19,968 bases of DNA from Bacteroidales bacterium. GTDB taxonomy: Bacteria > Bacteroidota > Bacteroidia > Bacteroidales > Muribaculaceae. The stretch is taken from the NCBI GenBank assembly GCA_004552395.1, contig SFOK01000023.1, positions 1 through 19,968 on the forward strand. Direction: 5' to 3'. Below, piece by piece: positions 7,911-15,037 of this stretch (position 1 is its first letter; every line of letters begins with the position of its first letter). Under the pieces are notes generated by a model. It was given only the letters and a program-made list of their open reading frames with translations. It had not been told where the DNA came from and did no database searches. A program made the position numbers and the translations under genes.

Positions 7911-10454
7911 TTAGCGGACTTGATATCCGATAGCCTTGGCCCAGGTCAGGTCGGAATAGAACTGCACGAGCCAGGAGCTGTAGCCGACTGCATCGGCGGG
8001 AAGCGGCACAAAAGTGGAGAGGCCGCTGTAATGTTCCGGCTCTATCGTAATCTTGTCGAAACTTGGGGTGGCGTATTTGAGCACGACAGAGCGGTCGAGC
8101 GCGTGGCGGAAATTATCCATAAGCTCGGGCCGGTCTGCGGGACAGAGTTTCTCGTAGTAGGAGAGCAGGTCGTAGAATACCACGGCCGTGGCCGGCGATG
8201 TTGGCGTCTCTCGCACTTTCACGGAGCCGTAGCGCTGCAGCCCGGGAGTGAATACATATTCATTTCCGGCGGCGCGGAGTATATCGCTCGCAGCCGCGGC
8301 CATCTGAGACAATCCTTCGGTGTCGGTCACAGAGACAGTGAAGCCGAGTGTCACACTGAGCGAGCGGTAATAGTCCCATTCGGTCTGCACAGCGCCTCTT
8401 ACATCGGGCGTGGCGCGGCAGAGCAGTGGCAGAATCTTGTCGTAGGGAGCGCCCTGAGCCATGATCTCCGTGGGGTGAGCCACGATCAGGTCAGCTTTGT
8501 CGCGCAGTTCGTAGACTGTCTCTATACCGCCCATATAGCAGCAGTCGAACCAGATATAGTCGAACATCCCGGAGGGGATAGCTCCGGCGAGCTGAGGCAG
8601 GTTGACTGACCGTCCGTAGTCATCGCCCCAGGCGCGCTGCGGTGCCGATGTGAGGGCGTTGGTGCCGGGTGCCCAGCCCGATCCGTGGGACCAGAAAAAG
8701 AGGCCGTAGCTCTCGGCCGGAAATTCGCGGCGCACCCGCTCTATCACCTCGTTTATCACCCGAGGCGACACGGCATAGCTGCCGTCCCTGTAGCTCATCA
8801 GCGGCTTCAGCTGTCCGTCGCTTTTCACCTCATAGAGTGTCGGATCCTCGCCTGAACGGGAACAGAAAAGGAGCAGATGATTGCGGCTGAGGTCGAGAGA
8901 GGCAGCGGCCGTTTTTATCTCGTTGAGGTCGAGTGTGAGATTGTCGCCCAGCGAGTTGGCCCCGGCCATGTAGATTAGAGTCACGGAAGCGGCTTCAGGC
9001 TTCTCATCCGGTTCGTCGTCGCTGTCGCTGCACGAGCTGAGCGGCACGAACAGAGCCAGCAGACAGAGCGATTCCTTCACGAAACGGTTCTTGCGCCGCC
9101 CTCCGAGGAGCCTGTATAACTTCGGCGTGAAGCTCGCGAAAACAAGCAGGATATTAAGCACAGCGTAGAATATCCACAGATATGCAAGCAGATGGCCGGA
9201 GTCTATAATCGGCTTTTCGAGCGAGGCGGGTGTGGCTGAGGTCATGAAGTCGCGGTAGGGGAGGGCGCTAAGTCGCTGTTTCCAGACTATGCGGCCGTCT
9301 TTGAGGAAGACAATGCCGGGATTGCCGCGCACAAGCTCTTTTATCGCCGTGTCCTCGGCTGTGTAGATAGGATACTCGGCGAGGGAAAGGTCTCGGAAAG
9401 CCGCTATCTGATCCGGTGTGGCGGCTGCTATTGCGGTCAGTTCAATGTCGTATTTGCGGCAGAAATTGTAGAGCGAATTGAGCCGGTAGAAGTTCGACGC
9501 ACTTATATCCTTGAGCGAGTCGAAACAGATAAGTATCTGTTTGCCTGAGCTTACTATCACATCGTCGGCCGGGTTACTCTCCTCGTCGGCTGTGTAGACG
9601 GCCAATCCTTTCTGTTCCGATTCCTCGCTTGCGGTCCCGGGCTTGGCTCCGGTGGCCGGTTTGCGGTCCACGAACTCCCAGCTCTCGCCCTCGGGTATGG
9701 AGTCGAGCGGCAGTTCTATGGTATGTGTGCCGTCGGTCCAGACTCCGATCCACGCCTCGTCAGCGCTATCCTCCTCATCAGCTGCGCTTTGCGGCGTTGC
9801 AAGAAGTGTCCCCGCGGGGTAGGGACGGAAGTCGATGAGCGGCTGTACGTTGTATCCTAACCATCCGGTGAGCAGCGGCAGCGCGAGCGAGCCTAAGAAG
9901 CCGAGCCATTGCAAAGGAGGCGCTATCAGACAGCGCAGACGGCGGTTATAGAGTATAAGCCAGACTATTATGCCACTGAGCACTACATTCTTCCAGAACG
10001 TGGCCCAGTTCGAGATCACAAGCGCGTCGCCGAAACATCCGCAGTCAGCCACAGGATCCTTCACGGCTATCCAAAGCGTGAGAGGAAGCATCACTGCCAT
10101 AAAAGCGGCGGCCCACCACGGCGCTGAACGCCTGTAAGAACCGCTGATCAGCGATGCACCCACAAGGAATTCGAGGATGAAAAGCAGGAACGCGAGCGGC
10201 ACGGCGGCGCCGGCGAGGTCGCTCAGTCCCATCACCGCAAAGTATTCTTCGAATTTATAGACCGTCCCGAGAGGATCTACAGCTTTCACGAAGCCGGAAT
10301 ACATAAATACACCTCCGGCGATGCAGCGAAACACCCAGGTCAGCACCACCATCCACGACGGCATCCGCTTCTTCGGGCTCTCCGCCACTGTTTCAACAGT
10401 CGGCGCAGAGTCCTCGGCCTCCGGTACGGGTCTGCTCTCTTTGTCAGTCGCCAT
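7911..10454 (-). CDS. Fusion protein: BT_3928-like DoxX/MauE membrane and thioredoxin-fold region joined to a C11 (clostripain-type) cysteine peptidase
   Basis: One uninterrupted 847-residue frame holds two proteins usually seen apart. Residues 31-200 carry five membrane helices and a CGCFGD motif (138-143), as in MauE/DoxX redox-associated proteins. Residues about 300-400 look like a thioredoxin fold that lacks a CxxC pair. A sixth helix spans 424-443. The DUF1599 gene immediately upstream, overlapping by 11 bp, is the usual neighbour of this BT_3928 family. Residues 459-475 then form a textbook lipoprotein signal (hydrophobic core, LSSC lipobox, Cys475) beginning at a GTG codon (V459, position 9080), followed by an acidic run and a C11 peptidase with the catalytic pair His590 (WSHGSGW) and Cys639 (FDCCYMGG). 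C11 enzymes cut after basic residues. It may be a true fusion, two genes joined by loss of a stop codon, or an N-terminal gene with an internal GTG start for the peptidase. Confidence 0.85.
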   Translation of the reverse strand: MATDKESRPVPEAEDSAPTVETVAESPKKRMPSWMVVLTWVFRCIAGGVFMYSGFVKAVDPLGTVYKFEEYFAVMGLSDLAGAAVPLAFLLFILEFLVGASLISGSYRRSAPWWAAAFMAVMLPLTLWIAVKDPVADCGCFGDALVISNWATFWKNVVLSGIIVWLILYNRRLRCLIAPPLQWLGFLGSLALPLLTGWLGYNVQPLIDFRPYPAGTLLATPQSAADEEDSADEAWIGVWTDGTHTIELPLDSIPEGESWEFVDRKPATGAKPGTASEESEQKGLAVYTADEESNPADDVIVSSGKQILICFDSLKDISASNFYRLNSLYNFCRKYDIELTAIAAATPDQIAAFRDLSLAEYPIYTAEDTAIKELVRGNPGIVFLKDGRIVWKQRLSALPYRDFMTSATPASLEKPIIDSGHLLAYLWIFYAVLNILLVFASFTPKLYRLLGGRRKNRFVKESLCLLALFVPLSSCSDSDDEPDEKPEAASVTLIYMAGANSLGDNLTLDLNEIKTAAASLDLSRNHLLLFCSRSGEDPTLYEVKSDGQLKPLMSYRDGSYAVSPRVINEVIERVRREFPAESYGLFFWSHGSGWAPGTNALTSAPQRAWGDDYGRSVNLPQLAGAIPSGMFDYIWFDCCYMGGIETVYELRDKADLIVAHPTEIMAQGAPYDKILPLLCRATPDVRGAVQTEWDYYRSLSVTLGFTVSVTDTEGLSQMAAAASDILRAAGNEYVFTPGLQRYGSVKVRETPTSPATAVVFYDLLSYYEKLCPADRPELMDNFRHALDRSVVLKYATPSFDKITIEPEHYSGLSTFVPLPADAVGYSSWLVQFYSDLTWAKAIGYQVR

Positions 10455-11004
10455 AGCCGATTTTTATGAGTGCGAAAATCGAGTAATTGATTATGTCCAT
10501 GTAGTTGCCTTCCACACCCTCGCTCACGAGCGTGGCGCCTCGGTTATCTTCTATCTGCTTGATTCGCAGTAGTTTGGTGAGGATTATGTCGGTGAAACTG
10601 CTCACACGCATCTTGCGCCATGCCTCGTCGTAGTCGGTGTCTTTGTCGAGCATCAGGTTCACACTGCGGTCAAAGTGACGGTTGTAGAGAGCCACAGCCT
10701 CGGCCGGGTCGAGCTCGGCGAATCCGGGCTTCAGCTCAAGCTGCACAAGCGCCATCACGCCGTAGTTGATAATCCCCTCGAACTCCGACGATATGGCGTC
10801 GCCCACGATGTTCACTCCTGTGGTCTCGATGTTGCGTATGCGGTTCGCTTTTATAAAGATCTGGTCAGTGAGGCTCTCAGGCCGCATTATGCGCCACGAG
10901 GTGCCGTAGTCCTTCATCTTCTTTTCATACATGCTCAGGCAGCGTTTCTTCACTTCTGCGAACTGCCTGCGTGTGAGGTCTATATTGGAATCAGTTTCAA
11001 ACAT
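10444..11004 (-). CDS. DUF1599 domain protein (two tandem domain repeats)
   Basis: The 186-residue product has no characterised role that I can state; the family (Pfam DUF1599, which I recall being renamed as a nucleotide-modification-associated domain) is common in Bacteroidetes. The protein is an internal duplication. Residues 26-90 and 117-182 align, with DYGTSWRIMRPESLTD (32-47) matching DYDEAWRKMRVSSFTD (124-139), then RIRNIE matching RIKQIE and a shared IINY near each end. It has no signal peptide or membrane segment, so it is cytoplasmic. The last 11 bp overlap the start of the fusion gene, which points to translational coupling. The ATG at 11004 gives the expected short N-terminus. 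A divergent gene starts 229 bp away. Confidence 0.88.
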   Translation of the reverse strand: MFETDSNIDLTRRQFAEVKKRCLSMYEKKMKDYGTSWRIMRPESLTDQIFIKANRIRNIETTGVNIVGDAISSEFEGIINYGVMALVQLELKPGFAELDPAEAVALYNRHFDRSVNLMLDKDTDYDEAWRKMRVSSFTDIILTKLLRIKQIEDNRGATLVSEGVEGNYMDIINYSIFALIKIGYGD

Positions 11005-11113
11005 AATCTTGGGCGGAATTCGTTTTATTGGCTGGGAGAGAGACGCCGCAGCATTTCTTAGCGGTCCGCGGCGGTGCGTTCACGACATGCGTGTTACCCT
11101 CAGAAAAACGAAA

Positions 11114-11144
11114 CGAAAGTAAGAAAAATTATTAAAAGATTAAA
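11114..11144 (-). promoter_or_regulatory. Weak candidate promoter for the DUF1599 operon
   Basis: The minus strand reads TTTA, 19 nt, TACTTTCG, one mismatch in each element from the TTTG/TAnnTTTG consensus. It overlaps one arm of an inverted repeat (AAAAGAT 11134-11140, ATCTTTT 11145-11151). The leader would be about 105 nt and contains a GC-rich segment. No better match was seen on this strand between the divergent genes. Confidence 0.35.
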
Positions 11145-11183
11145 ATCTTTTGTCCGGAATTTTCAGAATTGAAATTATTATAT

Positions 11184-11191
11184 TATTTTTG
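11184..11191 (+). promoter_or_regulatory. Candidate -7 element for the small-protein/aguAB transcript
   Basis: TATTTTTG fits TAnnTTTG. A good -33 element is not present at the right distance: TTTTC is found where TTTG is expected, and the real TTTG at 11149-11152 is 31 nt away. The leader would be about 39 nt, ending at the ATG at 11234. Confidence 0.4.
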
Positions 11192-11233
11192 GGAAAGTTT
11201 TTGGAATCCTTTTCCGTGAATTTAAACCACAGA

Positions 11234-11476
11234 ATGACTATCCCTCAGATATTTGACTCGATAATCGAGGAATTCGGCGATTCCGATATGGCCGAAAGCG
11301 AGTTCCAGCGCCTCTGTGCCGACGATGAAACAATCCGGAAGGACTACAAGTCCTGGTGCTCGTCGCGCGGACTCTCGGTGAGAAATGGCTTCAGCGCCTA
11401 TTTCGACGAGAAGATGGACCGCGAGAACTCCCGTTGGGAAGCTCTTAGCGAGAATGAAGACAACTATGATTTCTGA
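11234..11476 (+). CDS. Small acidic protein of unknown function upstream of aguA
   Basis: The 80-residue product (MTIPQIFDSIIEEFGDSDM...) is acidic, rich in Asp, Glu and aromatic residues, and has no signal peptide or membrane helix. It resembles small conserved Bacteroidales hypothetical proteins with a YxEYMDxENSxW-like tail (here YFDEKMDRENSRW); that resemblance is from memory. The frame continues upstream to a TTG at 11150, but those extra residues are hydrophobic, AT-rich leader translation, and the ATG at 11234 is the natural start. Its stop overlaps the aguA start by 23 or 11 bp, so its translation is probably coupled to aguA. Whether it acts in agmatine metabolism is unknown. Confidence 0.72.
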   Translation: MTIPQIFDSIIEEFGDSDMAESEFQRLCADDETIRKDYKSWCSSRGLSVRNGFSAYFDEKMDRENSRWEALSENEDNYDF

Positions 11477-12632
11477 CACACCGATCGCTGACACTCAACC
11501 GGCGTCACAGCGACGCTTCTGTGCCGAATGGGAGCCTCAGCGGAGCGTGGTGCTCTCGCTGCCCGACGCTACCATGGACTGGGCTTATATGCTCGAAGAG
11601 GTGCGCGGCTGCTATCGCGAGATACTGCGCAACCTCATCTATGCCGGTTCTCACGTCACGGTCCTCGCCAACTCAATCCGCGAGGCCCGCAGAGTCTTCG
11701 GCTCTTTGCCGCAGCAGTCGGTCAGCTACCTCGAGGTGCCGCTCAACGACACCTGGGTGCGCGACTACGGCCCGCTCTCGGTAGAGGAGACCGCAAGCAT
11801 AAAGCCTCAAGGCGAAGATGCCGCCACGCCTCAGGGCGAAAATGCCGCGGAGGCCGGCGTCGAAGATCCGTCGCTCCGGCACCGGATGCTTTCGCTCGAC
11901 TTCGGCTTCAACGGCTGGGGCCTCAAGTTTGCCGCCGACCGCGACAATCTCGCGAATCTTCGCCTCAAAGACCGCTCTCCCTTTTCGGAAGGTGCCTACG
12001 AAAACTGCCGCGGATTCGTGCTCGAAGGCGGTTCTGTGGAGACCGACGGCCACGGAACCATACTCACCACCACGCGCTGTCTCTGCTCGCCCAACCGTAA
12101 CGGCGGGCTCTCCAAGCCGCAGATTGAGCGGATATTGGCTGAAAAGCTCGGTGCCAGGCGTGTGCTCTGGCTCGACCACGGAGCCCTTTCAGGCGACGAT
12201 ACCGACAGCCATATCGACACACTGGCCCGTCTCTGCCCCGGCGACACGATCCTCTATGCGGGTCCTCCCGCCGACGAGACCGACGAACAGTACGAGGAGC
12301 TCACCCTCATGCGCCGCGAACTCCAGGAGCTCACCACCGCCGAAGACAATCCTTACAATCTCATAGAGCTGCCGCTCCCGAACCCTGTCCTCGACCCTGA
12401 CGACGGTCACCGTCTTCCGGCCACATATACCAACTATCTGGTCACGGGCAACGCTGTGCTCGTGCCGCTCTACGGCCAGCCGCGCCTCGATTCTCTGGCG
12501 CTCAAACTTATCCGTCTTGCCTTCCCCGACCGCCAGGTCTCAGGCATCAACTGCCGCGCTCTCATCAGACAGCACGGCTCGCTCCATTGCGCCACCATGC
12601 AGCTCACCTCCCTGCCTGAAACGCTCCTCTGA
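11454..12632 (+). CDS. aguA: Agmatine deiminase (agmatine iminohydrolase)
   Basis: AguA hydrolyses agmatine to N-carbamoylputrescine and ammonia, the first of two steps to putrescine; it is cytoplasmic. The 392-residue product shows the pentein-fold guanidino-modifying motifs: NDTWVRDYGP, LEGGSVETDGHG (substrate acidic residues), GDDTDSHID (usually GDETDGHID) and, near the end, GSLHCATMQ with the catalytic Cys at residue 379. Two nearby starts are possible, ATG at 11454 and ATG at 11466; the conserved region (CAEWEPQRSVVLSLP) begins about 20 residues later, so neither is excluded. The frame stays open upstream of both, but that stretch is out of phase within the previous gene and is not plausible coding. 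An unusual insertion after the first motif contains a 24-bp tandem repeat (11805-11852). aguB follows after 70 bp. Confidence 0.93.
   Translation: MKTTMISDTPIADTQPASQRRFCAEWEPQRSVVLSLPDATMDWAYMLEEVRGCYREILRNLIYAGSHVTVLANSIREARRVFGSLPQQSVSYLEVPLNDTWVRDYGPLSVEETASIKPQGEDAATPQGENAAEAGVEDPSLRHRMLSLDFGFNGWGLKFAADRDNLANLRLKDRSPFSEGAYENCRGFVLEGGSVETDGHGTILTTTRCLCSPNRNGGLSKPQIERILAEKLGARRVLWLDHGALSGDDTDSHIDTLARLCPGDTILYAGPPADETDEQYEELTLMRRELQELTTAEDNPYNLIELPLPNPVLDPDDGHRLPATYTNYLVTGNAVLVPLYGQPRLDSLALKLIRLAFPDRQVSGINCRALIRQHGSLHCATMQLTSLPETLL
11805..11852 (+). repeat. 24-bp in-frame tandem duplication inside aguA
   Basis: Units 11805-11828 and 11829-11852 encode PQGEDAAT and PQGENAAE. They lie in a polar, low-complexity insertion between the NDTWVRDYGP motif and the next conserved block. 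The units differ at several bases, so the duplication is not very recent. Confidence 0.75.
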
Positions 12633-12702
12633 TCCCTCGCTCCTCAGCCTCATTCCTCCGACCCAAGATACCAAGAATCCCAAGCATAAACCGATCACTG
12701 AA

Positions 12703-13590
12703 ATGTCAGGAAGAATAATCAAAGCCGGTGTGGCCCAGTTGTCCTTTTCGGCCGACAGGGAAGCCAACCGCCGCATGAATATAGAAGCTGTCCGCACGCT
12801 CGCAAGCCGCGGTGCGCGTCTTGTGGTTCTCTCCGAGCTCCACGACTCGCTCTACTTCTGCCAGACCGAGAATGTGGACAATTTCGACCTCGCTCTCTCC
12901 GTCGATGAGTTTGCAGCTCCATACCGCGAAGTGGCTGCCGAGACAGGCTGCGTACTCGTCACCTCCATGTTCGAGCGCCGTGCCGCCGGCCTTTACCACA
13001 ACACGGCCGTGGTGATCGACTCCGACGGCTCCATAGCCGGCACCTACCGCAAGATGCATATTCCCGACGACCCTGCTTACTACGAGAAATTCTACTTCAC
13101 GCCCGGCGACCTCGGCTTCAAACCGGTCAAAACCTCGTTAGGCAAGATCGGAGTGCTCGTATGCTGGGACCAGTGGTACCCCGAAGCCGCGCGAATCATG
13201 GCTCTCAGCAGTGCCGAGCTGCTCGTCTATCCCACGGCCATAGGGTGGGAGAGTACCGACACCCCCGACGAGAAAGAGCGTCAGCGCCAGGCCTGGATCA
13301 CCGTGCAGCGCGGTCATGCCGTGGCCAACGGTCTCCCGGTCATCACCGCCAACCGTGTGGGCCATGAGCCTGATCCCTCGGGACAGACCAACGGCATACA
13401 GTTCTGGGGCTCGAGCTTCGCGGCCGGTCCGCAGGGCGAACTGCTCTGGCAGGCTGCCGACGACAAGACCGAGCTCAAGGTGGTCGACATCGACATGACG
13501 CGCTCCGAGCAGGTGCGCCGCTGGTGGCCTTTCCTGCGCGACCGCCGCATCGACGCCTACGGCCCGATCCTGAAACGTTTCAACGACTGA
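12703..13590 (+). CDS. aguB: N-carbamoylputrescine amidase
   Basis: AguB hydrolyses N-carbamoylputrescine to putrescine, carbon dioxide and ammonia, completing the pathway begun by AguA. The 295-residue product is a nitrilase-superfamily amidase with the catalytic triad visible as Glu45 (LSELHDSLYF), Lys117 (TYRKMHIPDD) and Cys154 (VCWDQWYPEAAR). The CWDQWYPE and FYFTPGD motifs are characteristic of the AguB branch. The ATG at 12703 is the only start that fits: upstream codons in this frame overlap the end of aguA out of phase and lack family similarity. A pyrimidine-rich spacer of 70 bp separates it from aguA, with no clear intrinsic terminator, so the pair is probably one operon. The stop is followed by another C-rich tract. 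Confidence 0.95.
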   Translation: MSGRIIKAGVAQLSFSADREANRRMNIEAVRTLASRGARLVVLSELHDSLYFCQTENVDNFDLALSVDEFAAPYREVAAETGCVLVTSMFERRAAGLYHNTAVVIDSDGSIAGTYRKMHIPDDPAYYEKFYFTPGDLGFKPVKTSLGKIGVLVCWDQWYPEAARIMALSSAELLVYPTAIGWESTDTPDEKERQRQAWITVQRGHAVANGLPVITANRVGHEPDPSGQTNGIQFWGSSFAAGPQGELLWQAADDKTELKVVDIDMTRSEQVRRWWPFLRDRRIDAYGPILKRFND

Positions 13591-13649
13591 TCCTCAACAG
13601 ATTCTTCCCTCAACCCTTCGGCCGCCCTTTCCCCTCCCTCTCACCCTTA
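13591..13649 (+). terminator. Pyrimidine-rich tract after aguB; candidate rut site
   Basis: Immediately after the aguB stop the plus strand is dominated by C and T (runs such as CCCTTTCCCCTCCCTCTCACCC) with very few G. No hairpin with a T-run is present, so Rho-dependent ending of the aguAB transcript is a reasonable guess. A shorter stretch of the same kind (12633-12660) follows aguA. Confidence 0.35.
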
Positions 13650-13695
13650 CGGAATATAATATCAACAGTTAATCTATAAATCTAATTGACTTCAC

Positions 13696-14251
13696 ATGGT
13701 TAAGCGTCTATTGACGCTGCTTCTTCTTCCCGCAGCAGCTCTTCTATCCGCACCGGAGACGAAGGCCGACACTGCTCCCGGACTCATACAGAATATCCCC
13801 GGCCGCTCGCAGGTCCCTCTTAACGGCACCTGGAAAGCTATCGTCGATCCTTACGAGGTGGGATACCTCGACTACCGTCTGCAGCCCAACGACAACGGCT
13901 ACGCACAGGACCGCGACCGTACAGACCTCACCGCGCTCCAGGAGTACGATTTCGACACGGACCGCAGTCTCAACGTCCCCGGTGACTGGAACACTCAGTC
14001 GCCCGACCTCTACTATTTCGTGCCTCTGGCTCACTATCCGCACAACGAGGCTATGGTACGCGAGGCCGAGAAGAAAGGTATGCTCGTATGGTCCGAGATA
14101 CCCGTCTACTGGACCATCCACTGGGACGATCCCGACACATCAGGACGATTTCAACCGCAAGGGTCTCGTATCGGAGCAGGGTCAGCCCAAGAAAGCGTTC
14201 TATGTGCTCCGCGACTGGTATCAGAAGAAGATCAACGACAATAAGAAATAA
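13696..14251 (+). pseudogene. Remnant of a secreted glycoside hydrolase family 2 enzyme (beta-glucuronidase-like)
   Basis: GH2 enzymes of this type have about 600 residues; only about 185 codons remain. The piece opens with a signal peptide (MVKRLLTLLLLPAAALLSA) and the start of the sugar-binding domain (VPLNGTWKAIVDPYEVGYLD, VPGDWNTQSPDLYYF). It then jumps in frame near 14017-14026 to the middle of the catalytic barrel (AHYPHNEAMVREAEKKG, LVWSEIPVYWTI). Near 14131-14143 it jumps again with a shift to the +1 frame and ends in the genuine C-terminus (DDFNRKGLVSEQGQPKKAF... to a stop at 14249-14251). Both regions holding the catalytic glutamates (the NEP motif and the nucleophile) are missing, so no enzyme can be made. 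Reading straight on in the first frame gives a nonsense tail to 14244. Alternative explanation: an assembly collapse. Confidence 0.85.
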
Positions 14252-14269
14252 TAATTTGCACTCCAAGAT

Positions 14270-14695
14270 ATGAAAAAATCGATATTTGCGCTTGTACTCG
14301 CTGCAATAGCCTGTGCAGGCTCCCGGGCGGAAACACCTGTGCCTCAGTGCCTCGGCGAGCTTAACCCCGTGGGGAAGGCCCGCGGCATACATCCCGGCAG
14401 AGTGGCCTGGAGCCATGCTCCCGGTGCCGTCAGCTGCGCGGAAAAGGACAGCGTGTGGTGGAACTCTGTGGATCAGCAGAGCAGCTCACGCCTCATGGAC
14501 ACGGCCCTTCTCGACCTCACCGGGGTCAGCAACTCCGGCACGACCTACACCCCGGGAGGCGACGGCAAAGCGCTGACGAGTCTCGGTGTGGCTGAACATT
14601 CGCCCAACGCCTGGCCGAGGAAATATTCGCGCAACCTGGGCCCCGATGAGGGCATAGAGCTTATCTACACCCGTCTGGCCTCTCCGGTCAAGTAG
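14270..14695 (+). pseudogene. Remnant of a secreted DUF362-domain protein with the central domain deleted
   Basis: The 141-codon frame starts with a signal peptide (MKKSIFALVLAAIACAGSRA) and a segment typical of the N-terminus of large Bacteroidales DUF362 proteins (NPVGKARGIHPGRVAW, then a WW motif and LLDLTGV). It then passes, near 14530-14560, directly to what I recognise as their C-terminus (DGKALTSLGVAEH, KYSRNLGPDEGIELI). The roughly 250 or more residues in between, which make up the iron-sulfur/DUF362 core, are absent. The frame is intact, so a short secreted protein might still be made, but it would lack the working domain. The recognition rests on remembered family ends, not a search. 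It begins 18 bp after the GH2 remnant. Confidence 0.7.
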
Positions 14696-14764
14696 GGTAG
14701 AAGTTCCGCTACCTCGCTGAGAGCTAAACGGTTAGCAATTTATCGAAAGAAATTACCCTGAAAA

Positions 14765-14796
14765 TTTGGATAATTGAGATAAAAGCTCTAATTTTG
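14765..14796 (+). promoter_or_regulatory. Bacteroidetes-type promoter of tRNA-Cys
   Basis: TTTG (14765-14768), 20 nt, TAATTTTG (14789-14796): a perfect consensus with the same elements and spacing as the pfp promoter. Transcription would start near 14800, about 11 nt before the mature tRNA. Confidence 0.8.
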
Positions 14797-14810
14797 CACC
14801 GTATTTAAAG

Positions 14811-14881
14811 GGTCTCATGTCCGAGTGGTTAGGTACCGGTCTGCAAAACCGTTTACACCAGTTCGAATCTGGTTGAGACCT
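14811..14881 (+). tRNA. tRNA-Cys (anticodon GCA)
   Basis: The 7-bp acceptor stem pairs GGTCTCA (14811-14817) with TGAGACC (14874-14880). The anticodon loop CTGCAAA shows anticodon GCA, and the T arm is CCAG-TTCGAAT-CTGG. The discriminator base is U (14881), the known identity base for cysteine tRNAs. The anticodon stem has one end mismatch (C-U). The 3' CCA is not encoded. The gene stands alone with its own promoter and terminator. Confidence 0.95.
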
Positions 14882-14892
14882 CCCCGCAATTG

Positions 14893-14923
14893 ACGGCTGC
14901 TGATTTTTCGGCAGCCGTTTTTT
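14893..14923 (+). terminator. Intrinsic terminator of tRNA-Cys
   Basis: A perfect 8-bp GC-rich stem, ACGGCTGC (14893-14900) and GCAGCCGT (14911-14918), with a 10-nt loop, is followed by six T. It begins 12 nt after the tRNA. Confidence 0.92.
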
Positions 14924-14982
14924 ATTGATACCCGGTTAGGTTGGGACAGCTATTCTCGAGCCGTGATTTGGCGCCCGGGCGA

Positions 14983-15029
14983 GCACAAACAATCAAGGGG
15001 CTGAGTCGCGAATCGGACTCAGCCCCTTG
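14983..15029 (-). terminator. Intrinsic terminator of groES-groEL
   Basis: A perfect 14-bp stem, CAAGGGGCTGAGTC (14994-15007) and GACTCAGCCCCTTG (15016-15029), has an 8-nt loop. On the minus strand it is followed by the T-rich TTGATTGTTTGTG. It lies about 85 nt past the groEL stop. Confidence 0.85.
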
Positions 15030-15037
15030 GTATGTAA

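Noticed and set aside
11150..11233. TTG start giving the small protein an N-terminal hydrophobic stretch
   Set aside because: The region is AT-rich and contains a candidate -7 box; the ATG at 11234 is a better start and the hydrophobic part is probably untranslated leader.
11385..11453. Upstream extension of the aguA frame
   Set aside because: It lies out of phase within the small acidic gene and reads as Arg/Thr-rich nonsense; conserved AguA sequence begins after 11466.
12517..12702. Upstream extension of the aguB frame into the end of aguA
   Set aside because: The extra 62 residues are Ser/Pro-rich shadow translation of aguA; amidase similarity begins at the ATG at 12703.
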